NCBI GenBank assembly: GCA_039029395.1
Contig: JBCCGG010000063.1
Coordinates: forward strand, 1 to 27,356
Length of the DNA: 27,356 nt
DNA from: JBCCGG01 sp039029395
Lineage (GTDB): Bacteria > Pseudomonadota > Alphaproteobacteria > Kiloniellales > JAKSDN01
Direction of reading: 5' to 3'
This document shows positions 1-6,959 of this stretch, one piece after another. Each line of letters starts with the position of its first letter. Positions within the stretch are counted from its first letter, which is position 1. The position numbers and the translations under genes were made by a program. The notes beneath the pieces were generated by a model. The model was given only the letters and a program-made list of their open reading frames with translations, searched no databases and was not told where the DNA came from.

Positions 1-960
1 CACCAGGAAGTTGGGTATCCGGCCGGAGGGCCGATACTGGCCCTGGCCGGTCGCCCACCAAATGGCCTCCACCTTGCCGGTGAGAATCTGACCCGGATAG
101 ATGTCGAGCGCGATCTCGGTCGGCTGGCCCGGCTCGACGAACTTCAGGTGCTCCTGATAGAACGAGGCCAGCAGGTAGGGATTCTCGTCGGCCACCAGGG
201 CGGCGATCGCACCGATCCGTCGGTTGCCGACCACCAGCCCGGGGCGCGCCTGGAGGTTCGTGATGAAGCCGTCCTCGGGCGCCTTGAGGGTGGTCTGTTC
301 CAGATAGTACTGGGCTTGGGCAAGCTGGGCCTCGGCCTCGGCGACGTTGGTGTTGACCCCGTTGATCTGGGACTCAAAGGTCAGCTGGGCCTTCTGCAGG
401 TTGGCCTTGGCTTCGGCGACCTGGGCCTGGCTTTTTTCCAGTTCGTCGGTCCAGCGGTCGAGCTGCTCGGCGCGTCCGGCGCCTTGCTTGACGAGATCTT
501 GGTAGCGCTTCTTTTGGGCGGCGGCGAAGGCCTCGTTGGCCTGGGCCAGCTTGACGTTTTCCTGGGCCGCGGCGACATCGGCCTGGAGCACCAGCACGTT
601 CTGCTTGGCGGCGGCCAGTTGCGCTGCCTGCTGATCGACCCGGGCTTGGTAGATCGTTTTGTCGAACTGGAACAGGGGCTGGCCAGCCTTGACCGGTGTG
701 TTGGCCTCGACCAGCACCTCGGTCAGCAAGGTCGGCTCGGTCAGGCGCGGCACCAATTGGATCGTGTGGTGGACGATGTGGCCGTCGGTCGAATAGGGCT
801 GGAAGAAGCGCAGGGAGATGACGAACAGCAGCAGAATGTGCACGCCGATCCAAAAGGAAACGATGCCCCAGGCGATGTTGAACTTCAGCCACTTGAACTT
901 GAAGAACACCAGCCACACGAAGATGACGTAGAGGACGGTGATCGAGACGGCGAGAAACAT
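1..960 (-). CDS. HlyD-family membrane fusion protein, YiaV/YibH-like (partial, C-terminus off the left edge)
   Basis: I translated this by hand from the ATG at 960; the frame stays open to base 1, giving 320 residues with no stop. The first 55 residues hold two hydrophobic segments, unlike the single N-terminal helix of a classic HlyD/EmrA adaptor. A lipoyl-type half-motif follows (LVEANTPVKAGQPLF, about residues 88-102), then an Ala/Gln-rich coiled-coil hairpin and the returning lipoyl half (LKAPEDGFITNLQARPGLVV). This order is typical of periplasmic adaptors that link an inner-membrane pump to the outer membrane. The gene lies 12 bp downstream of a DUF3302 gene. That pairing and the double N-terminal helix match the E. 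coli yiaW-yiaV and yibI-yibH pairs. No pump gene is visible here. The family call is firm; the substrate is unknown. Confidence 0.88.
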   Translation of the reverse strand, partial: MFLAVSITVLYVIFVWLVFFKFKWLKFNIAWGIVSFWIGVHILLLFVISLRFFQPYSTDGHIVHHTIQLVPRLTEPTLLTEVLVEANTPVKAGQPLFQFDKTIYQARVDQQAAQLAAAKQNVLVLQADVAAAQENVKLAQANEAFAAAQKKRYQDLVKQGAGRAEQLDRWTDELEKSQAQVAEAKANLQKAQLTFESQINGVNTNVAEAEAQLAQAQYYLEQTTLKAPEDGFITNLQARPGLVVGNRRIGAIAALVADENPYLLASFYQEHLKFVEPGQPTEIALDIYPGQILTGKVEAIWWATGQGQYRPSGRIPNFLV

Positions 961-972
961 GGCGGGCGGCCC

Positions 973-1344
973 CTAGGCCTTGCCGTTTTCGTCGGGCTGG
1001 GTCTCGGGCGCCGCCTCGGCCGCAGGCGGGTCCTCGCCGGAGAGTTTGCGGATCACCTCGTCGGTGTGCTTCTCCTGGGCCTTGGGGCCGCGCCGCACGT
1101 CGACCGTGAGGCCGTCGTGGAGCGCCCAGATGAAGGCATGGATCCAGGGCACGACCGCCAGGAAGCCCATCCAGCCCATGGTTTTGACCGCCTCGGCATG
1201 GGGATGCCGGCGCTCGATCGCGATCTTGCCGGGCAGGCCCAGGATGAACATGGCGATCGAGAAGAAGGCGATCGCCAGAATGATCAGGGTGAGGAAGGTC
1301 AGGTAGTCATAGAGATCCAGATTGTCGAACGCGCCTAAGCCCAT
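973..1344 (-). CDS. DUF3302 inner-membrane protein (YiaW/YibI-like)
   Basis: A 123-residue protein from the ATG at 1344. It has one strong hydrophobic helix near the N-terminus (about residues 14-36) and a second, Trp-rich one (about 56-75, GWMGFLAVVPWIHAFIWAL), then a charged Pro/Glu-rich tail. The segment LGLPGKIAIERRHPHAEAV between the helices and the Trp-rich second helix are what I recognise as DUF3302. In E. coli this family (YiaW, YibI) is always encoded directly before an HlyD-like partner, and the same order is kept here with a 12-bp gap, so the two are almost certainly co-transcribed. The molecular role is not established; it may assemble or stabilise the adaptor in the membrane. 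The Ala/Glu/Pro tail is probably a disordered cytoplasmic end. Confidence 0.85.
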   Translation of the reverse strand: MGLGAFDNLDLYDYLTFLTLIILAIAFFSIAMFILGLPGKIAIERRHPHAEAVKTMGWMGFLAVVPWIHAFIWALHDGLTVDVRRGPKAQEKHTDEVIRKLSGEDPPAAEAAPETQPDENGKA

Positions 1345-1415
1345 GGCCGCCGCCTCCTTGCTCTGCCGAATCCAACGTGTCGGAATGCGAGCTTAAGGGG
1401 TGAGGCGGCCGATGC

Positions 1416-2573
1416 CTAGCGGGTGGTGTTTAGCAGCCCAACCACCCGAAAGGTCTCGACCGGCTTTTCGATGCCTTTTAGCTCCTGCGCGCCGGCCGGC
1501 TCGAGCTCGGCTGCGGCCTCTATCTCGACCCGGGCGCGCTGGTCGATCAAGATCTCGCCGTTCTCGGCCCGGTCGCACAGGCGGGCGGCCACGTTGACCA
1601 CGTTGCCGATCGCCGTGTAGTCGTAGCGCCCCTCGGAGCCGATCAGGCCCAGCGTGGCATAGCCATAGGCGATGCCGATGCCGAAGCCCAGCTCTTGGCC
1701 CAGCTTGGCCCAGTGGCCGCGCACCTCCTCGAAGGCCGCCTTCATGTCGAGCGCCAGCTCGGTCGCGACCCTGACCGGCTGGTCGCAGGGCAGGGGGTCG
1801 TTGAAGATCACCATCAGCCCGTCGCCCGAGCGATAGCCGATCGTGCCGCCCTTGGAGGCGACCATCTGGCCCATCTGCTTGTGCACGCTCTGCAGCACGT
1901 CCATGACCTCCTCGGGCTCGACCGACTCGGAAAAGGAGGTGAAGTTGCGTACGTCGCAGAACAGGCAGGCGATCACCCGGCGGTGGCTGTCGAGCAGGGA
2001 CTCCTTGCCCTCGGCCAGGATCAGGTCGGTCACCTCCGAGGGCAGGAAGCGCTTTAGGCGCGCCAGGCGCTCGATCTCCTGAACCTGGGTCTCGACCCGG
2101 TCCTCGAGCGAGCCGTTGAGCGCCGCCAGCTCGCTCGCCTGGCGGCTGACCGAACGGTTAAGGCTGATCAACAGCATGGCCGGGTTGAGCAGGCTGGCGA
2201 CCACCAGCAGAAGATAGCCCAGGATCAGGATCAGCACGTCGTAGTATGTGTAGAGCGTGGCGGCGATCACGACGAAGGCGATCAGTCCGAGCAGGAAAGG
2301 CGCCTTGCTGTGATGGGCCCGGCGGTCCCGATAGAGCCCGAGCACCGCCACCAGGGCGGAAACCCACATAAGCACACTTTGAACGTGGATGTTGACCTGG
2401 AAGGGGGCGCTGGCGAACACCGGGGCGATCAGGTCGACCAGGATCTGGGCATAGCAAAACAGCACGGAGACCGCCGTGCCCAGATAGGCCAGAAAGCCGA
2501 AGGGCAGGCCGTTCCCGCTGCGCGGGACCGCGTAGTCGGAGTCTGACGGGCGAACGGCGTCCGTGCGTTCCAT
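1416..2573 (-). CDS. Membrane-anchored class III adenylate/guanylate cyclase
   Basis: A 385-residue protein from the ATG at 2573. Residues 25-135 contain about four hydrophobic helices. A coiled-coil linker (about 140-175) joins them to a class III cyclase domain (about 198-380). One metal-binding Asp is in LFCDVRNFT (D207) and the second in RSGDGLMVIF (D251). The transition-state pair is in GNVVNVAARL (N327, R331), and the ATP-phosphate Lys is probably in LKGIEKP. The usual base-selecting Lys four residues before the second Asp is Tyr (Y247), and the Asp partner is Thr (T320). Thr there is common in class IIIb enzymes, but Tyr for Lys is not, so substrate or activity is uncertain. The gene is divergent from the GFA gene and 71 bp upstream of the DUF3302 gene. 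It likely makes cAMP in response to a membrane signal. Confidence 0.88.
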   Translation of the reverse strand: MERTDAVRPSDSDYAVPRSGNGLPFGFLAYLGTAVSVLFCYAQILVDLIAPVFASAPFQVNIHVQSVLMWVSALVAVLGLYRDRRAHHSKAPFLLGLIAFVVIAATLYTYYDVLILILGYLLLVVASLLNPAMLLISLNRSVSRQASELAALNGSLEDRVETQVQEIERLARLKRFLPSEVTDLILAEGKESLLDSHRRVIACLFCDVRNFTSFSESVEPEEVMDVLQSVHKQMGQMVASKGGTIGYRSGDGLMVIFNDPLPCDQPVRVATELALDMKAAFEEVRGHWAKLGQELGFGIGIAYGYATLGLIGSEGRYDYTAIGNVVNVAARLCDRAENGEILIDQRARVEIEAAAELEPAGAQELKGIEKPVETFRVVGLLNTTR

Positions 2574-2742
2574 GGCTTTTGACCGCGAGACCCTTTGTCG
2601 TGCCTGTCCTGGGCGTGGCTCTGCCTCTCAGTCACATTTTAGGACTGCTGGCGTGCATTTGAAACCGATTCGAAAGCCGCTCCGCAGGGTCGGGCACTTG
2701 GGGTAGGCTAGGCCGCCTTGAAGCGACAGGGAGCACTGCCCC

Positions 2743-3177
2743 ATGAGCGAAACCACGCGCGGCCGCTGTCTCTGCGGCGCGGTCACCTACGAATACAGCG
2801 GCCCGGAGAACTGGCGCGGCCACTGTCACTGCGAATCCTGCCGGCGCAACACTGCCTCACCCTTCACGACCTTCTTGGGCGTGCCCAACGAGGCCTATCG
2901 CTTTACCGGGCAGGAACCGGCGGTCTACCACTCCTCGCCCGGGGTTCGGCGGCTGTTCTGCCGCGCCTGCGGCTCGCCGATCGCCTACGACGCCGACATG
3001 TTTCCCGACGAGATTCATTTCTATGCCGCTGGCCTGGAGCAGCCCCAGGACTTCGCGCCCCAGTTCCACGTGCACTACGGCGAGCACCTGGCCTGGGCCG
3101 CGACCAGCGACGACCTGCCCCGCTACCAGCGTGGCTCCAGCGGCCCCTTGGCGGCGACCGGAGACAATGGCGCCTGA
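2743..3177 (+). CDS. GFA/CENP-V domain zinc protein
   Basis: A 144-residue protein starting at the ATG at 2743. Zinc-ligand cysteines lie in the GFA order: RCLCGAV near the N-terminus, CHCESCRR about residues 28-35, and FCRACGSPI about 70-78. The family is named after a glutathione-dependent formaldehyde-activating enzyme, but most members are uncharacterised and the name should not be taken as a proven reaction. The stop overlaps the start of the next gene by 11 bp, so the two are translationally linked. Length is normal for the family. Nothing for formaldehyde metabolism is nearby, so a role in thiol-adduct handling is only a guess. Confidence 0.9.
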   Translation: MSETTRGRCLCGAVTYEYSGPENWRGHCHCESCRRNTASPFTTFLGVPNEAYRFTGQEPAVYHSSPGVRRLFCRACGSPIAYDADMFPDEIHFYAAGLEQPQDFAPQFHVHYGEHLAWAATSDDLPRYQRGSSGPLAATGDNGA

Positions 3178-4072
3178 CATCCCCTTTGTGCGCGACCCGG
3201 ACGTCGCCTATGGCCGGGTCGAGCGTATCAGCCCCCTGGTCCGGCGGGTCGTCGCGCCCAACCCTAGCCCCTTTACCTACACCGGTACGGGCACCTTCAT
3301 CGTCGGCCAGGGCGCGGTCGCCGTGATCGACCCAGGCCCGCTGCTCGACGACCACGTTGCGGCGCTGCTGGCCGCCCTGGAAGGCGAGCGAGTCAGCCAC
3401 ATTCTGATCACCCACACCCATGCCGATCACTCGCCAGCGGCCGCGCCGCTCAAAGCGGCGACCGGCGCGCCGACCTTCGGCTTCGGCCCTCACGGCTCTG
3501 GCCGGCCCGAGCCGGCCGTGCGGGTCGAGGAGGACGGCGATCGAAGCTTCACGCCGGACCACGCGATTCGCAACGGCGCGGTGATCGAGGGCGCGGGCTG
3601 GTGCCTGGAGGCCCTGCACACGCCGGGCCACACCTCCAACCACCTTTGCTTCGCCTTGGCCGAGGAGGCGACGCTTTTTTCCGGCGACCATGTGATGGGC
3701 TGGTCGACCTCGGTGATCTCGCCGCCGGACGGCGACATGCAGGCCTACTTGCGCGCACTCGAGAGTCTGCTTGGGCGCGACGACGCGCTCTACCGGCCGA
3801 CCCACGGCCCCGCGATCACCCAGCCCAAGCGCCACGTCGCCGCTTTAATTGCCCACCGGCAAAAGCGCGAAGCGGCGATCGCCGCGGCACTGGCCGACGG
3901 CCTGAGGGCGATTCCCGAGATGGTCGCGCGAATCTACCGGGAGGTGCCCGTGCACCTGCATCCGGCGGCCGGCCGCACCGTGCTGGCCCACCTGATCCAC
4001 ATGGTCGAGACCAGGCGCGCAGACTGCGACGGCGCGCCGGCGATCGACGGTGTCTTCACGCCACCGCGCTGA
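3167..4072 (+). CDS. Metallo-beta-lactamase-fold hydrolase, LACTB2-like
   Basis: I chose the ATG at 3167 (301 residues) because GGAG sits just upstream and homology-like sequence begins there; the frame is open further upstream but that part is the GFA gene read out of frame. Zinc ligands are clear: HTHADH at residues 83-88, H154 in HTPGHTSNH, D174 in FSGDHVMG, and H213 in PTHGP. After about residue 225 comes a helical, winged-helix-like tail (PEMVARIYREVP, HPAAGRTVLAHLIHMVE), which is the arrangement of the LACTB2/ribonuclease-Z-like hydrolase group. The substrate cannot be told from sequence; thioesters, lactones or RNA are all known for this fold. It is coupled to the GFA gene and abuts the convergent marR gene. 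Confidence 0.9.
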   Translation: MAPDIPFVRDPDVAYGRVERISPLVRRVVAPNPSPFTYTGTGTFIVGQGAVAVIDPGPLLDDHVAALLAALEGERVSHILITHTHADHSPAAAPLKAATGAPTFGFGPHGSGRPEPAVRVEEDGDRSFTPDHAIRNGAVIEGAGWCLEALHTPGHTSNHLCFALAEEATLFSGDHVMGWSTSVISPPDGDMQAYLRALESLLGRDDALYRPTHGPAITQPKRHVAALIAHRQKREAAIAAALADGLRAIPEMVARIYREVPVHLHPAAGRTVLAHLIHMVETRRADCDGAPAIDGVFTPPR

Positions 4073-4498
4073 CTACTCGGGGGGCTGGCCGGACAGCAAC
4101 TCGATCGTCTCGCGCAGCTGCTGGTCGCTCATGCCTCGGGTCAAGGCCTGGTCCAGCTCCGCAAGCAAGCCCCGGCACTCGGCCATCAGCGCGGTTCCGG
4201 CTGCGGTGAAGGTGATGACGTTCTGATTCTTGCGGATCGGGTCGGGCGCGAGCGCGAGGATGCCTTGGGCCTCCAAATCTTTCGCCAGCTTGTGCACGGC
4301 CTGGCGTGACACGCCGGTCCGCCGGGCAATCTCCGCGCCGTGATTGGGGCCGCAATCGAGCTCCGCCAGGAAGGTCAGCTGGCTTGAGGTCAGGTGCCCG
4401 TAGCCCCGCGCCTTCAAACGGGCGAGCAGAGCCGCGCCGACCCGCGACTGAAAGGCCCGGCTGGCGTGGTAGAGCCGCAAGGTGAAGCTGTCCACCAT
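4073..4498 (-). CDS. MarR-family transcriptional regulator
   Basis: A 141-residue winged-helix regulator. Helix 3 and the recognition helix are visible in ELDCGPNHGAEIARRTGVSR followed by QAVHKLAKDLE, and the wing is in LALAPDPIRKNQNVITFT. I place the start at the ATG at 4498. The frame continues up to a TTG at 4534, but that would put a palindromic operator inside the coding region, whereas with the ATG the operator lies 18 bp upstream. The gene is divergent from a small membrane protein, with two matching palindromes between them, so it very likely represses itself and that gene. The ligand is unknown. Confidence 0.9.
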   Translation of the reverse strand: MVDSFTLRLYHASRAFQSRVGAALLARLKARGYGHLTSSQLTFLAELDCGPNHGAEIARRTGVSRQAVHKLAKDLEAQGILALAPDPIRKNQNVITFTAAGTALMAECRGLLAELDQALTRGMSDQQLRETIELLSGQPPE

Positions 4499-4515
4499 CT
4501 GCGGCCCATCGGATG

Positions 4516-4534
4516 TTGTCAATTTGGTTGACAA
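4516..4534. promoter_or_regulatory. MarR operator A (palindrome)
   Basis: TTGTCAATTTGGTTGACAA is a perfect 7-bp inverted repeat with a 5-bp spacer. It lies 18 bp upstream of the marR ATG. Its right arm coincides with a TTGACA -35 hexamer for the divergent gene. Size and symmetry fit a MarR dimer site. Confidence 0.75.
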
Positions 4535-4555
4535 ATTGAGACTCAGCCTTATATG
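4528..4555 (+). promoter_or_regulatory. Candidate sigma-70-type promoter for the small membrane protein
   Basis: A consensus -35 TTGACA (4528-4533), a 16-bp spacer and a -10 TATATG (4550-4555) lie upstream of the ATG at 4592. Operator A covers the -35 and operator B starts on the -10, so bound regulator would block polymerase. The hexamers are read by eye; no transcript start is known. Confidence 0.45.
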
Positions 4556-4570
4556 TCAATTTAGTTGACA
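4554..4570. promoter_or_regulatory. MarR operator B (palindrome)
   Basis: TGTCAATTTAGTTGACA has 6-bp arms and a 5-bp spacer. With one flanking base on each side it matches operator A at 17 of 19 positions. The centres of A and B are 37 bp apart, about 3.5 helical turns. Confidence 0.75.
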
Positions 4571-4591
4571 ACTTATACAACGAGACGCTCT

Positions 4592-4951
4592 ATGCACGCA
4601 ATAATCTTACGGGCGAACGCCCTCTCTTGCTTGGTGTTCGGCGCGCTTTTCACCGTTCTGCCGGCGCAGGTCGCGGCCTTCCTCGGCACGGCGCCCCATT
4701 GGCTTGTTCTCGGGATCGGCCTGGTTTTGCTGCTCAACGGGGCGCACTTGGTCTGGGCCTCCCTTCGGCACGCGCCGGTGATGGAGCTGCGCTACTTCGC
4801 CCTTGGGGACTTCATGTGGGTGGTCCTGACCGTGGTCTTGATCGCCAGCGGGACTTGGATCACGACCCCGGCCGGCATCGTGACGGCTGGCGTGGTCGGG
4901 CTTATGGTGGCGACTTTCGGTGCCCTGCAGTGGCGCCTGGCCGCAGGCTGA
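4592..4951 (+). CDS. Small four-helix membrane protein, probable MarR target
   Basis: A 119-residue protein from the ATG at 4592; an upstream in-frame TTG at 4565 lies inside operator B and is unlikely to be used. It is nearly all hydrophobic, with helices at about residues 8-30, 37-56, 69-90 and 95-115, short loops and a short basic C-terminal end. I do not recognise a specific family; it resembles general small four-helix inner-membrane proteins. Its promoter overlaps two palindromes shared with the divergent marR gene, so it is probably derepressed by the MarR ligand. It ends 5 bp from the convergent acyl-CoA dehydrogenase-like gene. A role in stress or solvent tolerance is possible but unsupported. 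Confidence 0.8.
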   Translation: MHAIILRANALSCLVFGALFTVLPAQVAAFLGTAPHWLVLGIGLVLLLNGAHLVWASLRHAPVMELRYFALGDFMWVVLTVVLIASGTWITTPAGIVTAGVVGLMVATFGALQWRLAAG

Positions 4952-4956
4952 GCGGA

Positions 4957-6360
4957 CTACTCGGCGGCCTGGCCGGCCACCTCGGCGAGCAGCTTCTCGG
5001 CCAGCGCGCGTTTTTCGTCCGGGCCCATCTTCTTGACTTCGTTGTCGATCGCCCGCTGATTGATTGCCTGGTTCCAGTAATCAAGGGACTCGAAGCCGAG
5101 CAGGGCGTATTTGCCGACGAACTGGCGCAGCACCTCGTTGGTCGGGCCCATGACCCAGCCGGCCTTGCCGTCGCGCAGGTAGCGCTCGATGCCGAGCGCC
5201 GGCTTGTAGCCGGTGCCGCCGCAGGCGTGCAGCATTTTGTCCGAGACATTGGCTACGTTCTTGGCGGCGGCGAACTTGACCTGCCACATCCAGGGCAGAT
5301 AGTCGGCGCGCGGCAGATGGGCCGGGTCGGCGTGGATCGACCAGTCGTTATGGTCAGTTGCCTGGTCGAGCGCTTGGGCCATTTGAAAGACGAAGGCGCG
5401 CGCGCCGTTGGTGTCGATGATCGCCTCGCCCACGTAGTCTTGGATGGTCGGGTAGTCGCAGACCCGCAAACCCACGTCCACGTGCTTCTTTTGAGTCGTG
5501 TGCTGCTTGGCGATATCGATCAGGCCGAGGGAGATGCCGTTCCAGCAGGCCGAGGAGCAGAGCAGGAAGTAGGGATCCACGGTCTCGTCGTTGGAGGCTG
5601 CCCCGTCGCCGACGGCGCCGACCAGGCGCTCTTGGGGGATCACCACGTTGTCGACCTTCATGGGCCCCGACTGGTTGCCGCGCAGGCCCAGGCCGTCCCA
5701 GTCGCCCGGGTCCGACTCGACCTCCTCGCCCAGGATCAGAAAGCAGGAGAGGTCCGAATAGTCGCCTGCGAAGTCGGGGCTGGTGGTCTGCACGATGTAC
5801 CAATCGGCAAAGCCGCCCGAGGTGGTCCAGGAGGCTTTCTTGAGCACCTTCCAGCCGCCCTCCACCCGCTCGGCGCCTGAGGAGATCGGGTACCAGAAGT
5901 GGGAGCCGGTTTCCGGGTCCGAGTAGGACAGGGTCCCGACCAGGCAGTCCCGGTCGATGCGCGCCATGATGTCGCGGATCACCGGATTGTCGTGATGGCG
6001 CAGGAGCGCGGCGGCGACCGCGCCGGTGTGCATGGTGTAGCACATGGCGGTGCTGGCGCAGCCGTAGCGGGCGATGGTCTCGACCACCATGGCGGCCGCC
6101 AGGTGGTTCTCGCCCATGCCGCCCAGCTCTTTCGGCACGATCAGGCCGAGCAGGCCCAGCTCGGCCAAGGCCTCGAAGTTCTTGCGCGGGAAGAGCAGCT
6201 CCTTGTCGCTCTCCACCGCGTTCTCGCGCAGGGTGGTCTGGCAGAGCTCGATCAGCCTGGCCTCGAGCTCTTTCTGGGCCGGGGTGAGCACCCAGCGGGG
6301 ATCGAACTCGTAGCCCAGGCCCCAGAACGCCTCGCCGCCCCACATCTTCGTGCCGCTCAT
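4957..6360 (-). CDS. Acyl-CoA dehydrogenase-family flavoprotein
   Basis: I chose the ATG at 6360 (467 residues) because GGGGAG lies 8 bp before it; a GTG 30 bp upstream is also in frame. The fold order is that of acyl-CoA dehydrogenases: a helical N-domain with FEALAELGLLGLIVPKELGG, a flavin-binding middle domain (LSYSDPETGSHFWYP, then KKASWTTSGGFADWYIVQT), and a helical C-domain ending in CGGTGYKPALGIERYLRDGK. At the usual catalytic position, where most members read EGT, this protein reads GPT (VMGPTNEV, Gly at about residue 405), so the classic base is absent. It may use another acid residue or be a monooxygenase-like member. No acyl-CoA ligase, thiolase or electron-transfer flavoprotein gene is adjacent. 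Substrate unknown. Confidence 0.88.
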   Translation of the reverse strand: MSGTKMWGGEAFWGLGYEFDPRWVLTPAQKELEARLIELCQTTLRENAVESDKELLFPRKNFEALAELGLLGLIVPKELGGMGENHLAAAMVVETIARYGCASTAMCYTMHTGAVAAALLRHHDNPVIRDIMARIDRDCLVGTLSYSDPETGSHFWYPISSGAERVEGGWKVLKKASWTTSGGFADWYIVQTTSPDFAGDYSDLSCFLILGEEVESDPGDWDGLGLRGNQSGPMKVDNVVIPQERLVGAVGDGAASNDETVDPYFLLCSSACWNGISLGLIDIAKQHTTQKKHVDVGLRVCDYPTIQDYVGEAIIDTNGARAFVFQMAQALDQATDHNDWSIHADPAHLPRADYLPWMWQVKFAAAKNVANVSDKMLHACGGTGYKPALGIERYLRDGKAGWVMGPTNEVLRQFVGKYALLGFESLDYWNQAINQRAIDNEVKKMGPDEKRALAEKLLAEVAGQAAE

Positions 6361-6591
6361 CCCAAAGTCTCCCCAGGTCCGTCCACCCACCGTCCGGTTC
6401 TATCGGAGGCCGCATAGGGGGACAAGGGGAGGGGTGCGCCCGCAATCAGCCCTTTCTGTCATGCGGTTGGGCGATCATGATAAGTAAGGGCGGGACTAGC
6501 TCCAGCTATCGCGAACATAGGTACCCCAATTGTGGGTGTTTCGAATTCTGCGCACTAGATTGATCTACCGCCGCGCAACCAACATTGAGAC

Positions 6592-6918
6592 TCAGTTGGC
6601 GTGTGTTTTTGGATCCCAAAGGACGCCCCAGGATTCGCACCATCCCCCAAAGGGCCGCGCGATCTCCGTTAAGTCCGTCTGCATATGAACAACGTACTCG
6701 TAGGTCACAGGAGCGCGTAGGCGCAGCTGGATGTGATCTTCTTCAAATACAATCTTTGCGCCGGGACAGGCCAGCTTCAGACCTTCAGTAAACTCGTGGC
6801 TGGGCGGCCAATCCTCAAAGTCAATGTTAAAGTCGATCTCCACTTCACGGCTGAAATTGAATCCAGCGTCTTGTAGCCTACGCAACACATCGCCGTCGGC
6901 ATCATCAGGCCAGTGCAC
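6592..6918 (-). CDS. RraB-like protein (regulator of ribonuclease E family)
   Basis: A 108-residue protein. I chose a GTG at 6918 because CAGGAG lies about 10 bp before it and the conserved block begins just after; longer in-frame readings run back into tctA out of frame. Family features are DDADGDVLRRLQDAGFNFS near the N-terminus, a DFNIDFEDWPP stretch, and a C-terminal FGGWCESWGVL. RraB in E. coli binds RNase E and changes which RNAs it cuts; whether this copy does so is unknown. Two 60-bp lines of the gene that I counted are 48% and 55% GC, against 63% for one line of the neighbouring tctA. The gene lies 41 bp downstream of tctA on the same strand, so it could be read with that operon or be a later insertion. 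Confidence 0.75.
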   Translation of the reverse strand: MHWPDDADGDVLRRLQDAGFNFSREVEIDFNIDFEDWPPSHEFTEGLKLACPGAKIVFEEDHIQLRLRAPVTYEYVVHMQTDLTEIARPFGGWCESWGVLWDPKTHAN

Positions 6919-6959
6919 TCGTCTATACTCCTGCAGTGTTTGACGGCAAACATGAAAGC

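Noticed and set aside
148..1338. Long plus-strand ORF (396 codons) opposite the HlyD and DUF3302 genes
   Set aside because: Gly/Leu/Asp-rich low-complexity text caused by antisense reading of GC-rich codons; the minus strand has clear family motifs.
4499..4534. TTG start for marR at 4534
   Set aside because: It would place operator A in the coding sequence; the ATG at 4498 fits the family length.
4627..5880. Plus-strand ORF of 417 codons
   Set aside because: It reads the small membrane gene out of frame and then the antisense of the acyl-CoA dehydrogenase gene.
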